Source of the DNA: Saccoglossus kowalevskii
Taxonomy: Eukaryota > Hemichordata > Enteropneusta > Harrimaniidae
Length of the DNA: 21,401 nucleotides
Assembly (NCBI RefSeq): GCF_000003605.2
Contig: NW_003156747.1
Coordinates: 213,691-235,091 of the forward strand
Reading direction: 5' to 3'
Shown here: positions 8,726-19,239 of the stretch, one piece after another
Numbering within the stretch: the first letter of the stretch is position 1
Layout: every line of letters starts with the position of its first letter
Program-made: the position numbers and the translations under genes
The notes under the pieces: generated by a model
What the model saw: only the letters and a program-made list of their open reading frames with translations
Told to the model about the DNA's origin: nothing
Database searches by the model: none

Positions 8726-9468
8726 GAGAAAAAACAACAACAAATATATAAAAAGACTCGACTAATAAATAAATGCATTGTTCTAGCGTAGCTGTGGCGT
8801 GTACATAAGTTTACGGTACAGAACATAACACTCCGAACACAAATGCGCGTCAGATGATGGCAAGAAACTGTGGCCATAATATAAAGCAACTCCCGACAAG
8901 GAGACACTTTCAGACCAATAACGGACTAGCACGTGGCTCACAAAATTAACATAACAAAAACGTGACTATCAACCTGGTCCATAGGCTAGATATAAAATAC
9001 TTACAATTCACTTTATTTCTGACAGAAGATAAAAGCACTACAGCGATCCTATTATCACTTTTAGTTAGTCAGGTATAGAGTAAAAAAAGCATGTTTCGCC
9101 TAAAAGCGTCAAATGTTTGAATGTTGGAGAACACAAACATACTGCTCGCTCTACAGTCCATGGACCGACCAAGGAATAAACGAAATTTTTATAAGCAACA
9201 CGGAGATCATAAATACTTTTACGACTATGTCGAAACCAAAGCTGTGAACAATACATGTTCGAAACAATGTACAATGTAATTTTAATTTAAAAGCTAGAAC
9301 ATTTTCGAAGCAATATATTGGCTCGGCCGTAGAATTATCGAATCGTTTTATGTTCTCATCGTCCATACTGGCTATCAGTGACAACATATCCTAAATAAAC
9401 GTGCTTATGCAAATTTTAAGCTTGAAGTCACCAAGATATACGGGTGGAATTACACTACTTCTAAGAGC

Positions 9469-9951
9469 CAGGTGCAGCCAATGGAGCTGTTCACCGGAAA
9501 AGCTGTTCCAAGGGATTTTTCTTGAGAGCAGGGGATTTTTCTATTTTTTGTAGGGGGCGGGAAATATCAGTACCCCCCAGTGGGCAGGGCAGATTTAAAA
9601 AAAATGCAAGCACATGGAATTTTTTTAGTTGGGTAGGGTACTTACATCTGCTGATTGGTTATTGGGTTCAAGAAGCCCATAGAAGCCAATGACTCGATGA
9701 ATTACGCCACCAATCGGCACAGCAATGTAAGGGAGTAGGCAAAAAAGTCTTTTTTTTAATGAGGGCAGGGGAAAGATGAATTTGCTCAGCAGGAGGGGAA
9801 GACAATTTTTTTCAGGTGGAGGGTAGCTTATGAACAGCTTTTAATTTCCCCTCTTTCCTTTATATTAATTAGCATATTTCAAAAGGCCCATAAAATATAT
9901 TTTGTCTCAGAGAATTGACTATTTCAATTTATTGCTCGTTGGCTGCACCTG
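9469..9951. mobile_element. non-autonomous inverted-repeat DNA transposon, copy 2
   Basis: Ends are CAGGTGCAGCCAATGGAGC and the inverse CAGGTGCAGCCAACGAGC, the same family as the copy at 5240. It sits inside LINE sequence, with AAGAGC (9463-9468) before it and AAAAGC (9952-9957) after it, a 6-bp duplication with one mismatch. The LINE frame continues on both sides. G-rich blocks recur at about 9527, 9553, 9580, 9630, 9731, 9761, 9790 and 9816. GAACAG at 9832 begins a 119-bp right module matching the 120-bp module of copy 1. A short inverted repeat (about 9650-9733) is nested inside. No transposase is encoded. Confidence 0.85.
9650..9733. repeat. short inverted repeat nested in transposon copy 2
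   Basis: CTTACATCTGCTGATTGGT pairs with the inverse of ACCAATCGGCACAGCAATGTAAG, with a small gap, across about 84 bp. It interrupts the regular run of G-blocks, so it may be a tiny later insertion. Confidence 0.5.
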
Positions 9952-10215
9952 AAAAGCACTCTTTCGAAGAATAAAGTACATACATTCAGACTTTTTAGAG
10001 TGGTAAATAATATCAAAGACCGACCCATATTCATAGCAAGCATTAACGAGGGTTCACGAAGCAGGGATGGACGGGCTAAGAATAACCAAGTTATCGGCAT
10101 ACATCTGAGAGTTGATAAAAAAACCTACCCACGCAACAGCCTATTTTAGGTGACTTTAAACGAGCACTAAGGTCACCGATAAATACGTTGAAAAATAAAG
10201 GCGAAATAATATAAC

Positions 10216-11640
10216 AATAGACCGACTAGAAATCTAAACACCGCCATTAATAACGCCCCGGGCACACGTTTATTTAACATGATTTCACATCGTAGAGTAA
10301 CCATGGAAACTGAATTCAATTTCATTAGGTCCAAAAATGTGTTATCTGTTATCTGTTTTATTTGTTTGTGTAATTGACTTTAGATTATATATTTCGTCAA
10401 ATAAAACATGCTATTCTTTTGTTGTTCCATATGTCGTTGGCAAATAATTCTAATAATATAAGTCAGTATACTTCAGCGTCTGTGGTAAACCGAAATGATG
10501 CTGTTGACTTAGAAAATACAACATGTATGCCAAAACCATTTGCAGTCAAATAATATATTTACCAGGTGTTTTCGAATGCTACATTCATGTTATGTCCACT
10601 CATACTGTTATATATAGTGTTTATGATGCCCATACAAAGTATGGCCCAGGCTACGTGCAGTTGTATGACTGATCAATGTACTATTTGACCGAGCAAACAC
10701 TGTAGCACACAATATTGTGCTTTCACACTAGCAACAATAACAATTTAGTATTATTCTTCTTTTTGTTTAACTTTTGGGTAGATGGATACCTACCACGTAA
10801 CCATGGTGAAATAATAACGCTTTCTTTTGAGCATTTCCATACCTAGGTCAACCAAAGTTCACTACGAAATGGACAACGATGAATGGTTTATGCTGGTAGC
10901 TTATCACGTCCAATTAACAACTTAGTCGTTAATAGCTGTGAATTTGTGGACGTGTTGATTTCTTTTGATTGATGAATTAATTACTATTCTTTGAACAAAA
11001 ATCGAAATCCTCACTTTTTATATTCAGGTTTGCAATTTATTGCTTCTATCTACAACTTATAGCGTCATGTTGTGGTTTCAAGTGACCTGCAATGCCGCTA
11101 GGATTTAAAATGGGTTTTATTTAGAACCACTCAATGAATTAGTGATAATTGTCTCCTTTACTCTGCACAGGTCAGGGATCCGACACCATGATACTTGTCA
11201 AATAAAAAGTTACCTCTTTTATCCTTTTTCTGACACTGATACGATCCTATAATCCTTTTTCGAGTTTAAAACACGACAAACGGTTTATAGCCTTGCCCCC
11301 CTGAAAGTAAAAATCCAAAATCAACAGGAGTTTAAAAGGAAGCATGAACTTTGAAAGTAACTCAACTAGTACTGCGCATGCGTTCTTGTTCTGCTGAAAA
11401 TGCGCAAACAACTTGCCTTTATTTATAACGTTTTCTACTTATAAAATTTGATTTCATGCTCCAAAAATATTTTTCAAGTTTAATTGTTCGTGATTGTCAT
11501 TGTCACATACAATCATTTTAGGTTTTCCTAATCTGCAATACCATTATGTCTGACGTCATCAGTGGCCTGGAGCATCTCATTACAAGCTCAGACTAGTAAT
11601 ACTACAAAACATATATTATTACTATTACGTAATAACTGCC
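10216..11640. other. non-coding stretch
   Basis: No gene or transposon is recognised. Isolated features are TGCGCATGCG (11373-11382, NRF-1-like) and a perfect TGACGTCA (11551-11558, CRE-like). Confidence 0.4.
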
Positions 11641-11644
11641 TCGT

Positions 11645-12608
11645 CACGTGGTCTATTACATCGTACTCATAGTAACAAATGTGTTAAATATTAAAACTAA
11701 CATGTGCCAGAAAAGTCTTTAGAATAGTGTTACGTATATTTCTATGCATCTGTTCGTGACTGCGCCACTCAAAATATGACCGCTATTCAAACGCCGCTGA
11801 TCACGTGTTAAGCACGTGAACTATACTGATCCCCAATTCCAGTCATACAAGGCAGTGGTTCCAGCTGCCATTCATTCGATCAACGAATAAATACGTATAA
11901 ATAATTGCACTGTACGAGACAGGCATCTATTGATAACCATTGACCGTTAATACTGATATCGATGTATCGTGGAATTCTTCATCGATGTTTATAACATGAT
12001 TTCCACATTTCGCTCCCGAAATAAATGCGCGAGCAGATCTCGCCCCTCCCAATGCAAAATGTCATGCAGCCGACTCTGTATACAGATAAAAATGAATAAT
12101 AACAACCGACATGTTTTTTGTAATCACGCGCGACCGTATTCTCTGTATTAAAACGTATGATGTCTGCGGTAATTTATCGTGAAACCTGTAACAAATCTGA
12201 CACTTCACCATTCGTTCAAACTTGAAACCTTTCCACCCATTTGATCACGCAACATGAAAATCGCATACTACTGTAAAATCATTTATTTTCACAGATAATT
12301 AATTTCACTATTTTGATTTTTTGAGCATATTCACTAGATTTCAAATTTATGAATTTCCCGGGGAAACAATGAACATTACATGTTTACATTAATTGACCTC
12401 CATCCTCGATCAACAACTCCACAAAGCCAATATAACCCAAACTCGTCGTGATACAAAAAATAAGCTACACAGGCTATTCCAAAAAGGTGACATATATGGA
12501 AGTACAACCTTACGGTGACCTGTATTGTACTATCCACCCTCACTGTACTAGATAACTACCGGTAGAATTGTAACCATGGTGGCAACACACAGATCGACGT
12601 CACGTGAC
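11645..12608. promoter_or_regulatory. cluster of CACGTG (E-box) sites
   Basis: CACGTG occurs at 11645, 11802, 11813 and 12601. The pair at 11801-11819 is itself a palindrome (TCACGTG, 5-bp spacer, CACGTGA). The 12601 site lies in the perfect palindrome GTCACGTGAC (12599-12608). Another is at 14628. CACGTG is bound by bHLH-type factors (known). A CRE-like TGACGTCA is near at 11551. A regulatory role is inferred from density only. Confidence 0.35.
12269..12372 (+). repeat. partial MITE, CTGTAAAA family
   Basis: The sequence from TACTGTAAAATCATTTATTT onward aligns along about 90 bp with the left half of the element at 16346-16617, including the shared words TTTCACT, GCATATTCA and AAATT. Only one arm is present, so this is a truncated copy. 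Confidence 0.6.
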
Positions 12609-13153
12609 ACGACTGATGATACATGACGCATGTATATATTATAATATTAATAAGGAGAGTGAGGTTTACGGCATCTCACACTGACGATCTTTTCACGTTA
12701 AGACGTAAAGGAATATTTTTCGACAGATTCTGTGTCCACATACATTGGTAAAGTAATTATAATTATTTATATTTTTTGTAATGGAAACGTTTTTTATCTG
12801 TTGGTGTAATGCTACACTTGGATTGGATCAAAGCAACAATTTTCTTCATTTTTCTCTCGCCTCTTTATCCCCCGATGTTTTTCGTTACTTTTCTTGTTAT
12901 GAAATGTCCACACATTATTCCCACAATTTCTAAATTCAATTAAAATTAATACCGTGTTACCAGTATGACAGCATAAACTAAGTACATTGGAAAACACAAA
13001 ATATTTTCAGCTAGAACAATTCAGCATTTCGGAGCGTATTTCCGACTTCATTAGCTTAATTTGAATTTCTTTTTTTTTTAAAGATCTTTAAAAGCCTATA
13101 TTTCGATTTGTGAATGATGGAAGATCTCCTTCCCTTTACTACTTAGATCATGA
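12373..13153. other. non-coding stretch
   Basis: Nothing recognised apart from the GTCACGTGAC palindrome near 12600. Confidence 0.35.
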
Positions 13154-13155
13154 TA

Positions 13156-13356
13156 TACTGTAGAACATGATAAAATAGCTGCATGCAATTTTACTATGCA
13201 ATCTATTGGCATGAATTAACAGAGTCTTAATTCAGCTAAAGTGTCGACTATCTCCCTGTGAGAATATACTTTCTGTTAAATTAGCTACATCTTGAATTAG
13301 CGAAATTACAGCTTAGCTAAAATAACATGCTAGCTAAAAAGACATGTTTTACAGTA
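13156..13356. mobile_element. small TA-flanked MITE
   Basis: Left end TACTGTAGAACATGATAAAA is matched by the inverted right end TACTGTAAAACATGTCTTTT, and pairing continues through TAGCT and ATTTTA for about 36 bp. TA lies on both sides (13154-13155 and 13357-13358), as for Tc1/mariner-type insertion. No coding content. Confidence 0.75.
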
Positions 13357-13358
13357 TA

Positions 13359-14929
13359 CAGTAACGTGAAAATGGCGACATTATTCAAGTTCAGCCTCAG
13401 TGCGATCTGACGTGCACTCTCGCATTGAAATCGGATTATTGTAACCCTGGAAACGAAACAAAACATGTTTAGAGGCATAATAACAATTCCGACATAATCA
13501 TAAAATTGAACTCTTCAACTTTCTGTTCAGTGTGAGTGACAGAGTAGTGTACTACTTATTTCTTATCATTTTGTCGAAAACAAAGAGTTTGTACAGAAGC
13601 TTTTCACGTTTCCTCGGAATGTGAGTTCAAAATTCAATTATGCGTTGTTCTATTAAAAAAATAATTGTTGCAATTGAAATTGAACTGTTATTAGAATTCA
13701 TAAACAAATTAGAAAACGTCAGATTCTATGTTTATATAGCTGCACCATTGTGAATAAAACTACTATCATAATATTCTAGTATTTTGCGTTCTTTGTAGTG
13801 CACCATCTGCCATTGCTCTGCTCCCGTGATAACTGGCAATTTCCGTGTATCCATGGTCATCATACAGGTGATGAGAATTCCACATTAAAAATTACATGTA
13901 AGCTGTGTGCTACTACAATATTGATTAATGTCGACGTATGAGGCGACCTCATGTCCCACAAGCCGTGCGTGACATGGTGACATTTTTTCAGCCATATTCC
14001 CTTCTCCACGGGGTTACTCCTCAGTAGATGGCGAACATTCCATGCTCAACAGGACATCCCCTGCCATGATCTGTATGTCCCTCATGATTTTAGATTTCTG
14101 ATGTTTTTGGTAACTATTCCAAATGCTAATAGAAGAGAGTGCGTTTTTATCTAGCTGCTTGCCACGAACAACCTCTAACCTGAAACCCAAGAAGTTCGAA
14201 GTGATATACGTCACACGGATATGGGCACGAGAGTCTTCTTCTATTACGATTGCATCGCTTAATATTTAACAACATCTCCAGTATTGCCTAACGGGGAAAG
14301 ATCCATGAAATTATCGCATTCTCTGCTTTTCAGTTGACGCATTTACAACTGCGAATCACAACAAAGTTTATTGATTTAATGAAGCTCGCAGTAAAACGCA
14401 GGGTTCGACCCGGAGAAAATGTCCGGTCACATGTTAACAAGTCTATAATTACGTTTGTTGCTATTTTATTTGTTTGTCCGAATCGAATAATTAATTACGT
14501 AACGTCATGTGAAACAGACATTATCGTAATACACCATCAATACATAGAGTCATGTATATGTAATTCAAGTTAGAAGAACATAAATTTTAAAAAATGACAG
14601 TTATAATGACGTACTCTGACTAAATGTCACGTGATCATGACACCTAAAAGTGATACATAAAAGTCGACCGATCTCTATTAATTGACTGGTAACATATTCA
14701 CTTACAATATTGAAACATAAATTAAGCACTTAAACCCGTGAACCGTACCTGGATGCCAAGTTTTTCCATAATTCCGTAATTCTGTATTCGTTGACATTGT
14801 GGTCAACTTCAACTTGTTTTCACTATTCCTTGGTCTACCACTCAGACCCGGCCGGCCAAACAAGAGCATCTGCGGACTTTACCAAGATTTTCCCGGCCCA
14901 AAGTCACACCCAGTGAAGTGCATCCCGAC
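13359..14929. other. non-coding stretch
   Basis: No recognisable gene. Small open frames at 14014-14214 (minus) and 14334-14573 (plus) show no known motif. A small hairpin ATGAGG-CGA-CCTCAT lies at about 13937-13951. A perfect CCGGCCGG-type palindrome occurs near 14850, and CACGTG at 14628. Confidence 0.35.
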
Positions 14930-15377
14930 CAGTGGCGTTGATCTTGCCCGGGCCGTTAAATCTGTGACATACCCACACAGGTTTTGGATCTACCCTTTTT
15001 GCTGTCGGATTTGAACTAGTTGAGTTCATTTACCGTGGGTCCGATGCAACAACCATGACACTACCTATAGTCGGTAAATCTCCCTTCCAATGCAGTCGCT
15101 GGGTGTGAATGAAATGTGTCAAAATTATATAAAACGAGATTCCAATTTCCAAGGCAGAATATAGTAAAATAACAGAGGCGGCGACAGGAAGTTGTGGGAA
15201 AAGGGATCTGCTCCGTCATTATCCCTCGCGGCGAAGGCGAGACCTTACTAGGGGGTCCGGGCGTGTTTTGAAATCTAGACCCTCTGAAAAGATATTTCTT
15301 GCATTTTGAGGGCCAAATTTTGCTAACACAAAGGGTTTCCGCTTCATGAGGGGGGTCGCCCGATACCATCGCCACTG
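14930..15377. mobile_element. probable hAT-like non-autonomous element (CAGTGGCG ends)
   Basis: CAGTGGCGTTGATCTTGCCC at 14930 is opposed by an inverted CAGTGGCGATGGTATCGGGC ending at 15377. CAGTGGCG ends followed by G/C-rich sequence are typical of hAT-type MITEs in many animals. The inner right part carries CpG-rich TCGCGGCGAAGGCGAG. No 8-bp duplication is preserved (ATCCCGAC versus AATTTAAT), so the pairing of these two ends is tentative; they could be ends of different copies. Confidence 0.5.
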
Positions 15378-15669
15378 AATTTAATAGGGAAAATCACCGA
15401 TATCGCGGTATCTTTGCCCCCAACAAAACATCATGTGTCACACAAGTAAAACTTAACTAAATTATAGTAGCATGAATTATAGTAGCCAATAAGAACTATA
15501 TATAACGGGTTTTCCAAAAATATATCAGCCATGCATTACATTGGCCCTGTTATTTATACACAATGCAGTTCTATACATGTCATAAGTTCTGTAGTTTCCA
15601 AACCATGATGGTTCGATGTATATTTGACTCAACAAGTACATTGAACTTTCATTCAGATCAATACAAATT
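15378..15669. other. non-coding stretch
   Basis: No gene seen. AATTATAGTAGC occurs twice within 30 bp (15460-15486), a minor local duplication. Confidence 0.35.
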
Positions 15670-16110
15670 ATTCCATCAAAGTACATCCATTGTGGTATCA
15701 TTGAGGCTCATCCATAGAGTAAGAAGCGTAGTATTCACTTAGCCACGCCTAGATATTACTAAAAGCCCACAGAAATGGTGGTATGACCGAATGGTGAACT
15801 TGGCGGCGTGAAAGCTTTCTATAGTTATACTAAATCTTTAGCGCTTTTGTCGAGACGGTAATCATGGTGCTGTTATTGTGAGTGACACGTCATACTCACC
15901 ATTTGACAGTCAGTCCACCCTTTGTGGTGTCAACGAGGTCCGTCCACAAGAAGCACATTGACACAACCCCGCCCAAATGTTACCCGACCACCTACAGAAA
16001 TGGTGGTATGACCGAATGGTGAACTTAATGGCGTCAAAGCTTTCTTATACTAAACCCTTAGAGCTGGTGATGTTATTGTGTGTGACACGTCATACTAAAT
16101 GAACAGTTGG
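15670..16110 (+). repeat. diverged tandem duplication, period about 225 bp
   Basis: ACAGAAATGGTGGTATGACCG begins at 15769 and at 15994. Before it both copies share TCCA..TTGTGGT and AAGAAGC. After it both share AATGGTGAACTT, AAAGCTTTCT, TATACTAAA and GTGACACGTCATACT. Copy 1 spans roughly 15670-15900 and copy 2 roughly 15905-16110. Divergence is moderate with small gaps, so it is old. No coding frame is conserved between copies. Confidence 0.75.
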
Positions 16111-16345
16111 CAACAACTAATATCTAACAGAAAGAGGTCAAGTTGACTTGTTTTAAACAACTACAGAATATATCTCGATATTTACATTACAAATATGTTT
16201 TGTTAATTAAAAATGAAAAGCAGAAGAGAATATTAATTGTTATTATTGTACTGTATTTGATTGATGCGTTGGACTGATTTATCATGATATGGAAAAAATG
16301 TTCTTTCTTCACACACCTTGGTATTCGATGCAACAATGAAGTTCT

Positions 16346-16617
16346 CTAATACGCATGCGCATCGATTGTTTGTTACATACTGTAAAATGACTATTTTTCA
16401 CTGGGTTTAAATTTCACTGATTTACCATTTCTGGCATATTCAGTGGGTTTTAAATTCACAGTTTCGTCATTTAGATAATGTGTTCTATGCTAAATTTTAC
16501 ATATTCACTGGGTTTTAATTTAGCGCATTTTCCAGTCAGCGAAATAAGCTAAATTAAAACCCAGTGAATAATTACCCCATTTACAGTACAATAACAATTA
16601 CTGCGCATGCGTATTAG
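16346..16617. mobile_element. fold-back MITE, 272 bp, with ATACGCATGCGCA ends
   Basis: CTAATACGCATGCGCA at the left is mirrored exactly by TGCGCATGCGTATTAG at the right, and pairing resumes at TACTGTAAA and TTCACTGGGTTT, so each arm is about 70 bp. TA at 16347-16348 and 16615-16616 could be the target duplication. The inner part is related to the CTGTAAAA elements at 12269 and 13156. The palindromic GCGCATGC core resembles an NRF-1 site. Confidence 0.8.
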
Positions 16618-16749
16618 TGATTTTATTCACTAACGTATACTCATGTGATTCTTGTAAACGCCACAGTTTTAGCTTTTGATAAATCATATTCCGATTTGGT
16701 ATTTTTCTATGAAATATCAATATTATTAATATATGTTTTCGTTTTTAAT

Positions 16750-17656
16750 AGTGGCGGATCCATTGGGGGGGGGGGGGGTCCAAGCTTCGCTTAAAATTTA
16801 CGAAGCGTAAATCGCAGAGAACTGAAGCTATGCGTAATCCTGATGATATAAATGATTGCCAGGACTAAATAGCAGAGTAACTACAGGCAGTAGATTATAA
16901 AAAATCAGGATATAGAAAATAATAATAAAACAAAATTTAATATTACTTCAACAGCATAATTAAGAATTATGATAAAACTGACACATTCTTCCTCAGAATG
17001 TTAATAAACAAATTAATAAATAATTATCACAATTATCACTGCCTGAAATAAAAATACCGCTGCAATGCCAATATACTAGTAATAATTAATAACATTATGA
17101 CTTTTTGACAAGATCATAAACATTATGTCACAGCTATTTTAACATGACCACAGATATAAACTGTGATATTATAGTTACTCATATTATACATGTTATATAA
17201 TTGCTTTGAACAGGTTTTTAAAATAATAAATGTACAAGTAAATATATAAATAAAAAATAAATACAAATAAAGTCAAAAAATAAACTTTCAAAATAAAACA
17301 AACATACACTCATATTGCCATACTCATCTTTTACTTTAACATGAAAGTATTTGTAACAAAAATAAAATATGTGTGATGCTATCACATAAGAATTCCAAGC
17401 CACAATAGGCCTACATAATAAAATCCAGTCTTCTTGCACTAGAAGTGGCAAACGAGTCAATCGCTTCATCTACAGTCCTGTTTCGGCGAACCTGGAGCAT
17501 CAAAAGTGACTCATATGCATAATAATAGACCTATAATGTTTTAGATGTCTCTTGAAAATCTATTTTAGCGTACTTATACTAATAATAATTTATATTTCTT
17601 TGTTTCGTCATGCGTTAGAGGGGGGTGGGGCACCCGTCCCCTCTGGGTCCGCCACT
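16750..17656. mobile_element. hAT-like element with AGTGGCGGATCC ends
   Basis: AGTGGCGGATCCATTGGGGG at the left faces CCTCTGGGTCCGCCACT at the right (inverse AGTGGCGGACCCAGAGG). This end sequence is typical of hAT-type elements. A run of 14 G lies at 16765-16778. The interior is very AT-rich and contains a short transposase-like tail on the minus strand (17411-17500). No 8-bp target duplication is recognisable, suggesting age. Confidence 0.75.
17411..17500 (-). pseudogene. possible transposase C-terminal remnant
   Basis: The 29-residue minus-strand frame contains VDEAIDSFATSSARRLDF just before its stop. It resembles the short tail that follows the dimerisation domain of hAT-type and ZMYM-like transposases (a D-x-x-I-x-x-FA-x-x-x-ARR pattern, from memory). 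Upstream sequence is no longer recognisable. Its place inside an element with hAT-like ends supports the reading, but the match is short. Confidence 0.4.
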
Positions 17657-18625
17657 TGTTCTAGTTTTAGCTATTTGAGATAATGTTGTTATTGTCCGGT
17701 GCTGTAAGTGGTTTAGTAGCTAATTTGGGGTAATTAGAAATAGATACAGAAATGTCATGAATTTGTTTTTGCGTATCTGTTAACCGACTTAATTAGTTGA
17801 TTATTAGCGAATTGCTGTGTTATGTCTGTCATCGTTTAGGCCTATTTGAAGTTTTGGACGGAACTTGGCTCAGTGATTTGGAACTAATTACCAGATAACC
17901 GCCGCTATTCAGACTACTCATTTTGACAGTTGGTATCCATAGTTATTAATGTAGTGAACGATTAATCAAAAGATATGACGTATTCAGTACTTAGTTTGAT
18001 TGGCTTTATGATTGAAGGTTACGCCTTAGAATCTTTTTACTGCATTGTAATTGGTTAGAGTTTTGAAAATGAATAAAGAGAGTTTGAGTTGGTCTTGGGG
18101 AACACAGCACGATAGACGCAGTCTAGGGCAGTCCTGGAGAGCTTTGGGGCGAGTGTTGACGCAGTCTAAAAGAGTCTTGGGTCAGCCTTGCGATAGTCTT
18201 GGGGATTTTTCCCCAGGGCGCTGTGTCTGATAGAGTGCTCGATTGACCGACTAAGACGAGAGCTGAAACGTATTTCTTTGTGTGTGTCTTATTTGACTGA
18301 AGAGCTTAAGTGACTTTCCTGACCCCGTACCTCATGGGGACGAGATAGAGAGACGAGACGAGTTTCCCCCCGGACACGTGTGGAGAACCCCGTGGAGAAA
18401 GTTTTACCCCTGATAGAAACCCACACGATGTCGTTAACTTTGGAACCCCATGCCCTCTGCATTGAGATAGTGGGTGATCTTGTTTTTATTCCTGCGTACT
18501 AGTAGTTGTAGGTGAACGGAATTACGACGACATGCAAATAACTGTTATCATGTTAACTGAATTTAGAATCAGTTTTATTTGTAAACTGAGAGGAAATTTG
18601 TTCTAGTGATATTATTAATAATAGT
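17657..18625. other. 5' flank of the bestrophin gene
   Basis: No coding sequence recognised. Bases 18090-18460 are richer in G and CpG than the surroundings, with GACGCAGTCTA repeated at about 18115 and 18163 and several AGTCTTGGG-like words. This may be upstream regulatory sequence, an extra leader exon or an unrecognised repeat. Confidence 0.35.
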
Positions 18626-18632
18626 TATAAAA
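18626..18632 (+). promoter_or_regulatory. candidate TATA box of the bestrophin gene
   Basis: TATAAAA lies about 135 bp before a strong donor (GTGAGT at 18762), so a short non-coding first exon of roughly 18655-18761 is possible. In AT-rich DNA a chance match is likely enough. Confidence 0.25.
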
Positions 18633-18761
18633 ATACGAAATGAATAATATAGTAGTAGAATGAAATTACGAGAATCAAGTTCAGAGCATCATCCGGGTGA
18701 CTAATTATGCGTTACAACTCACACGCAAAGGTCACCGATTCTCGGAAGGGGGAGAAGATGG

Positions 18762-18994
18762 GTGAGTGCTTTACTACCTAGATATGACATCAATGTACCG
18801 CCAGCCTAGTACCCCATACTCCTATCATTCCAAAACAATCACAATTCTAAACCCATTATAGACTAGATGTTATGTTGTATTTATTTATGTCCTAGTTATG
18901 GCAAAACGTATATCTGTTTTTATTGTTTCAGGGTTATGTGAAGGTAGATAGGTATATGTATTAGCTATATTAATTACTGTTTTTATGTTTTCAG
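18762..18994 (+). other. putative 5' UTR intron with two alternative acceptors
   Basis: Donor ATGG/GTGAGT at 18762. Acceptors are ATTGTTTCAG ending 18931 and TTATGTTTTCAG ending 18994. Both have good T-rich tracts, and both would lead to the same start codon at 19048, changing only the leader length. Confidence 0.45.
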
Positions 18995-19047
18995 CTCTAC
19001 CCTGGTATGTTTGATCAGTCGCAGGTGAACTCTACACCTAACTAAAT

Positions 19048-19239
19048 ATGACTGTAACGTATTCACTCAAAGTGTCCCGGACAGGCACGTTTACCTTCCC
19101 ACGTCTGCTGTTCATGTGGAAAGGTAGCGTGTATAAACTACTGTACAAAGAACTACTCATTTATCTCTTACTGTTTTACGCACTCTCTCTCACGTACCGG
19201 TTTGCATTGACCGGTGCGTACAAGGCGGCTTTTGAACTG
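19048..19239 (+). CDS. bestrophin, first coding exon (residues 1-64)
   Basis: Bestrophins are calcium-activated chloride/bicarbonate channels that form pentamers in the plasma membrane. This exon starts MTVTYSLKVS, the conserved N-terminus of the family, and continues through WKGSVYKLLYKELLIYLLL, the start of membrane segment S1, to YRFALTG. An in-frame TAA at 19039, 9 bases before the ATG, and an A at -3 fix the start. The exon ends at 19239 before GTGAGT, in phase 0. Alignment to human BEST1 is gap-free over the first 60 residues (W24, G26, Y29, K30, L31, L32, Y33 at the same positions). I cannot tell which paralogue it is. The acceptor used is at 18994 or 18931, so 19048 is in an exon with untranslated leader. 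Confidence 0.93.

Larger units (their letters stand above)
8930..10215 (-). mobile_element. second LINE, reverse transcriptase remnant split by an insertion
   Basis: On the minus strand, decayed reverse transcriptase sequence runs from about 10210 to about 9952 and resumes from 9468 to about 8950. Motifs in order are IISPLFFNVFIGDLS, GCCVG, MYADN (normally YADD, the catalytic pair), SVFDIIYHSKKSE, then after the insertion PPVYLGD, YVVTD, ANILLRK, LWFRHSRKS and LRVAYKNF. Together these define a non-LTR reverse transcriptase and its C-terminal region. Stops and frame changes are many. The subgroup (CR1/L2/Jockey or RTE type) is undecided. The 5' end is truncated near 10215, and the 3' end lies somewhere in 8740-8950. 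Confidence 0.8.

Noticed and set aside
14014-14573. Two small open frames (minus 14014-14214, plus 14334-14573)
   Set aside because: No motif, splice signal or composition change supports them.
15000-15030. tRNA-like B-box (GGATTTGAACTAG)
   Set aside because: No matching A-box or cloverleaf could be seen upstream.
15061-15375. 104-codon minus-strand frame
   Set aside because: It lies within the CAGTGGCG-ended repeat and shows no transposase or other protein motif.
18090-18460. Retrotransposon LTR ahead of the bestrophin gene
   Set aside because: No paired copy, no primer-binding site and no TG...CA borders were found.
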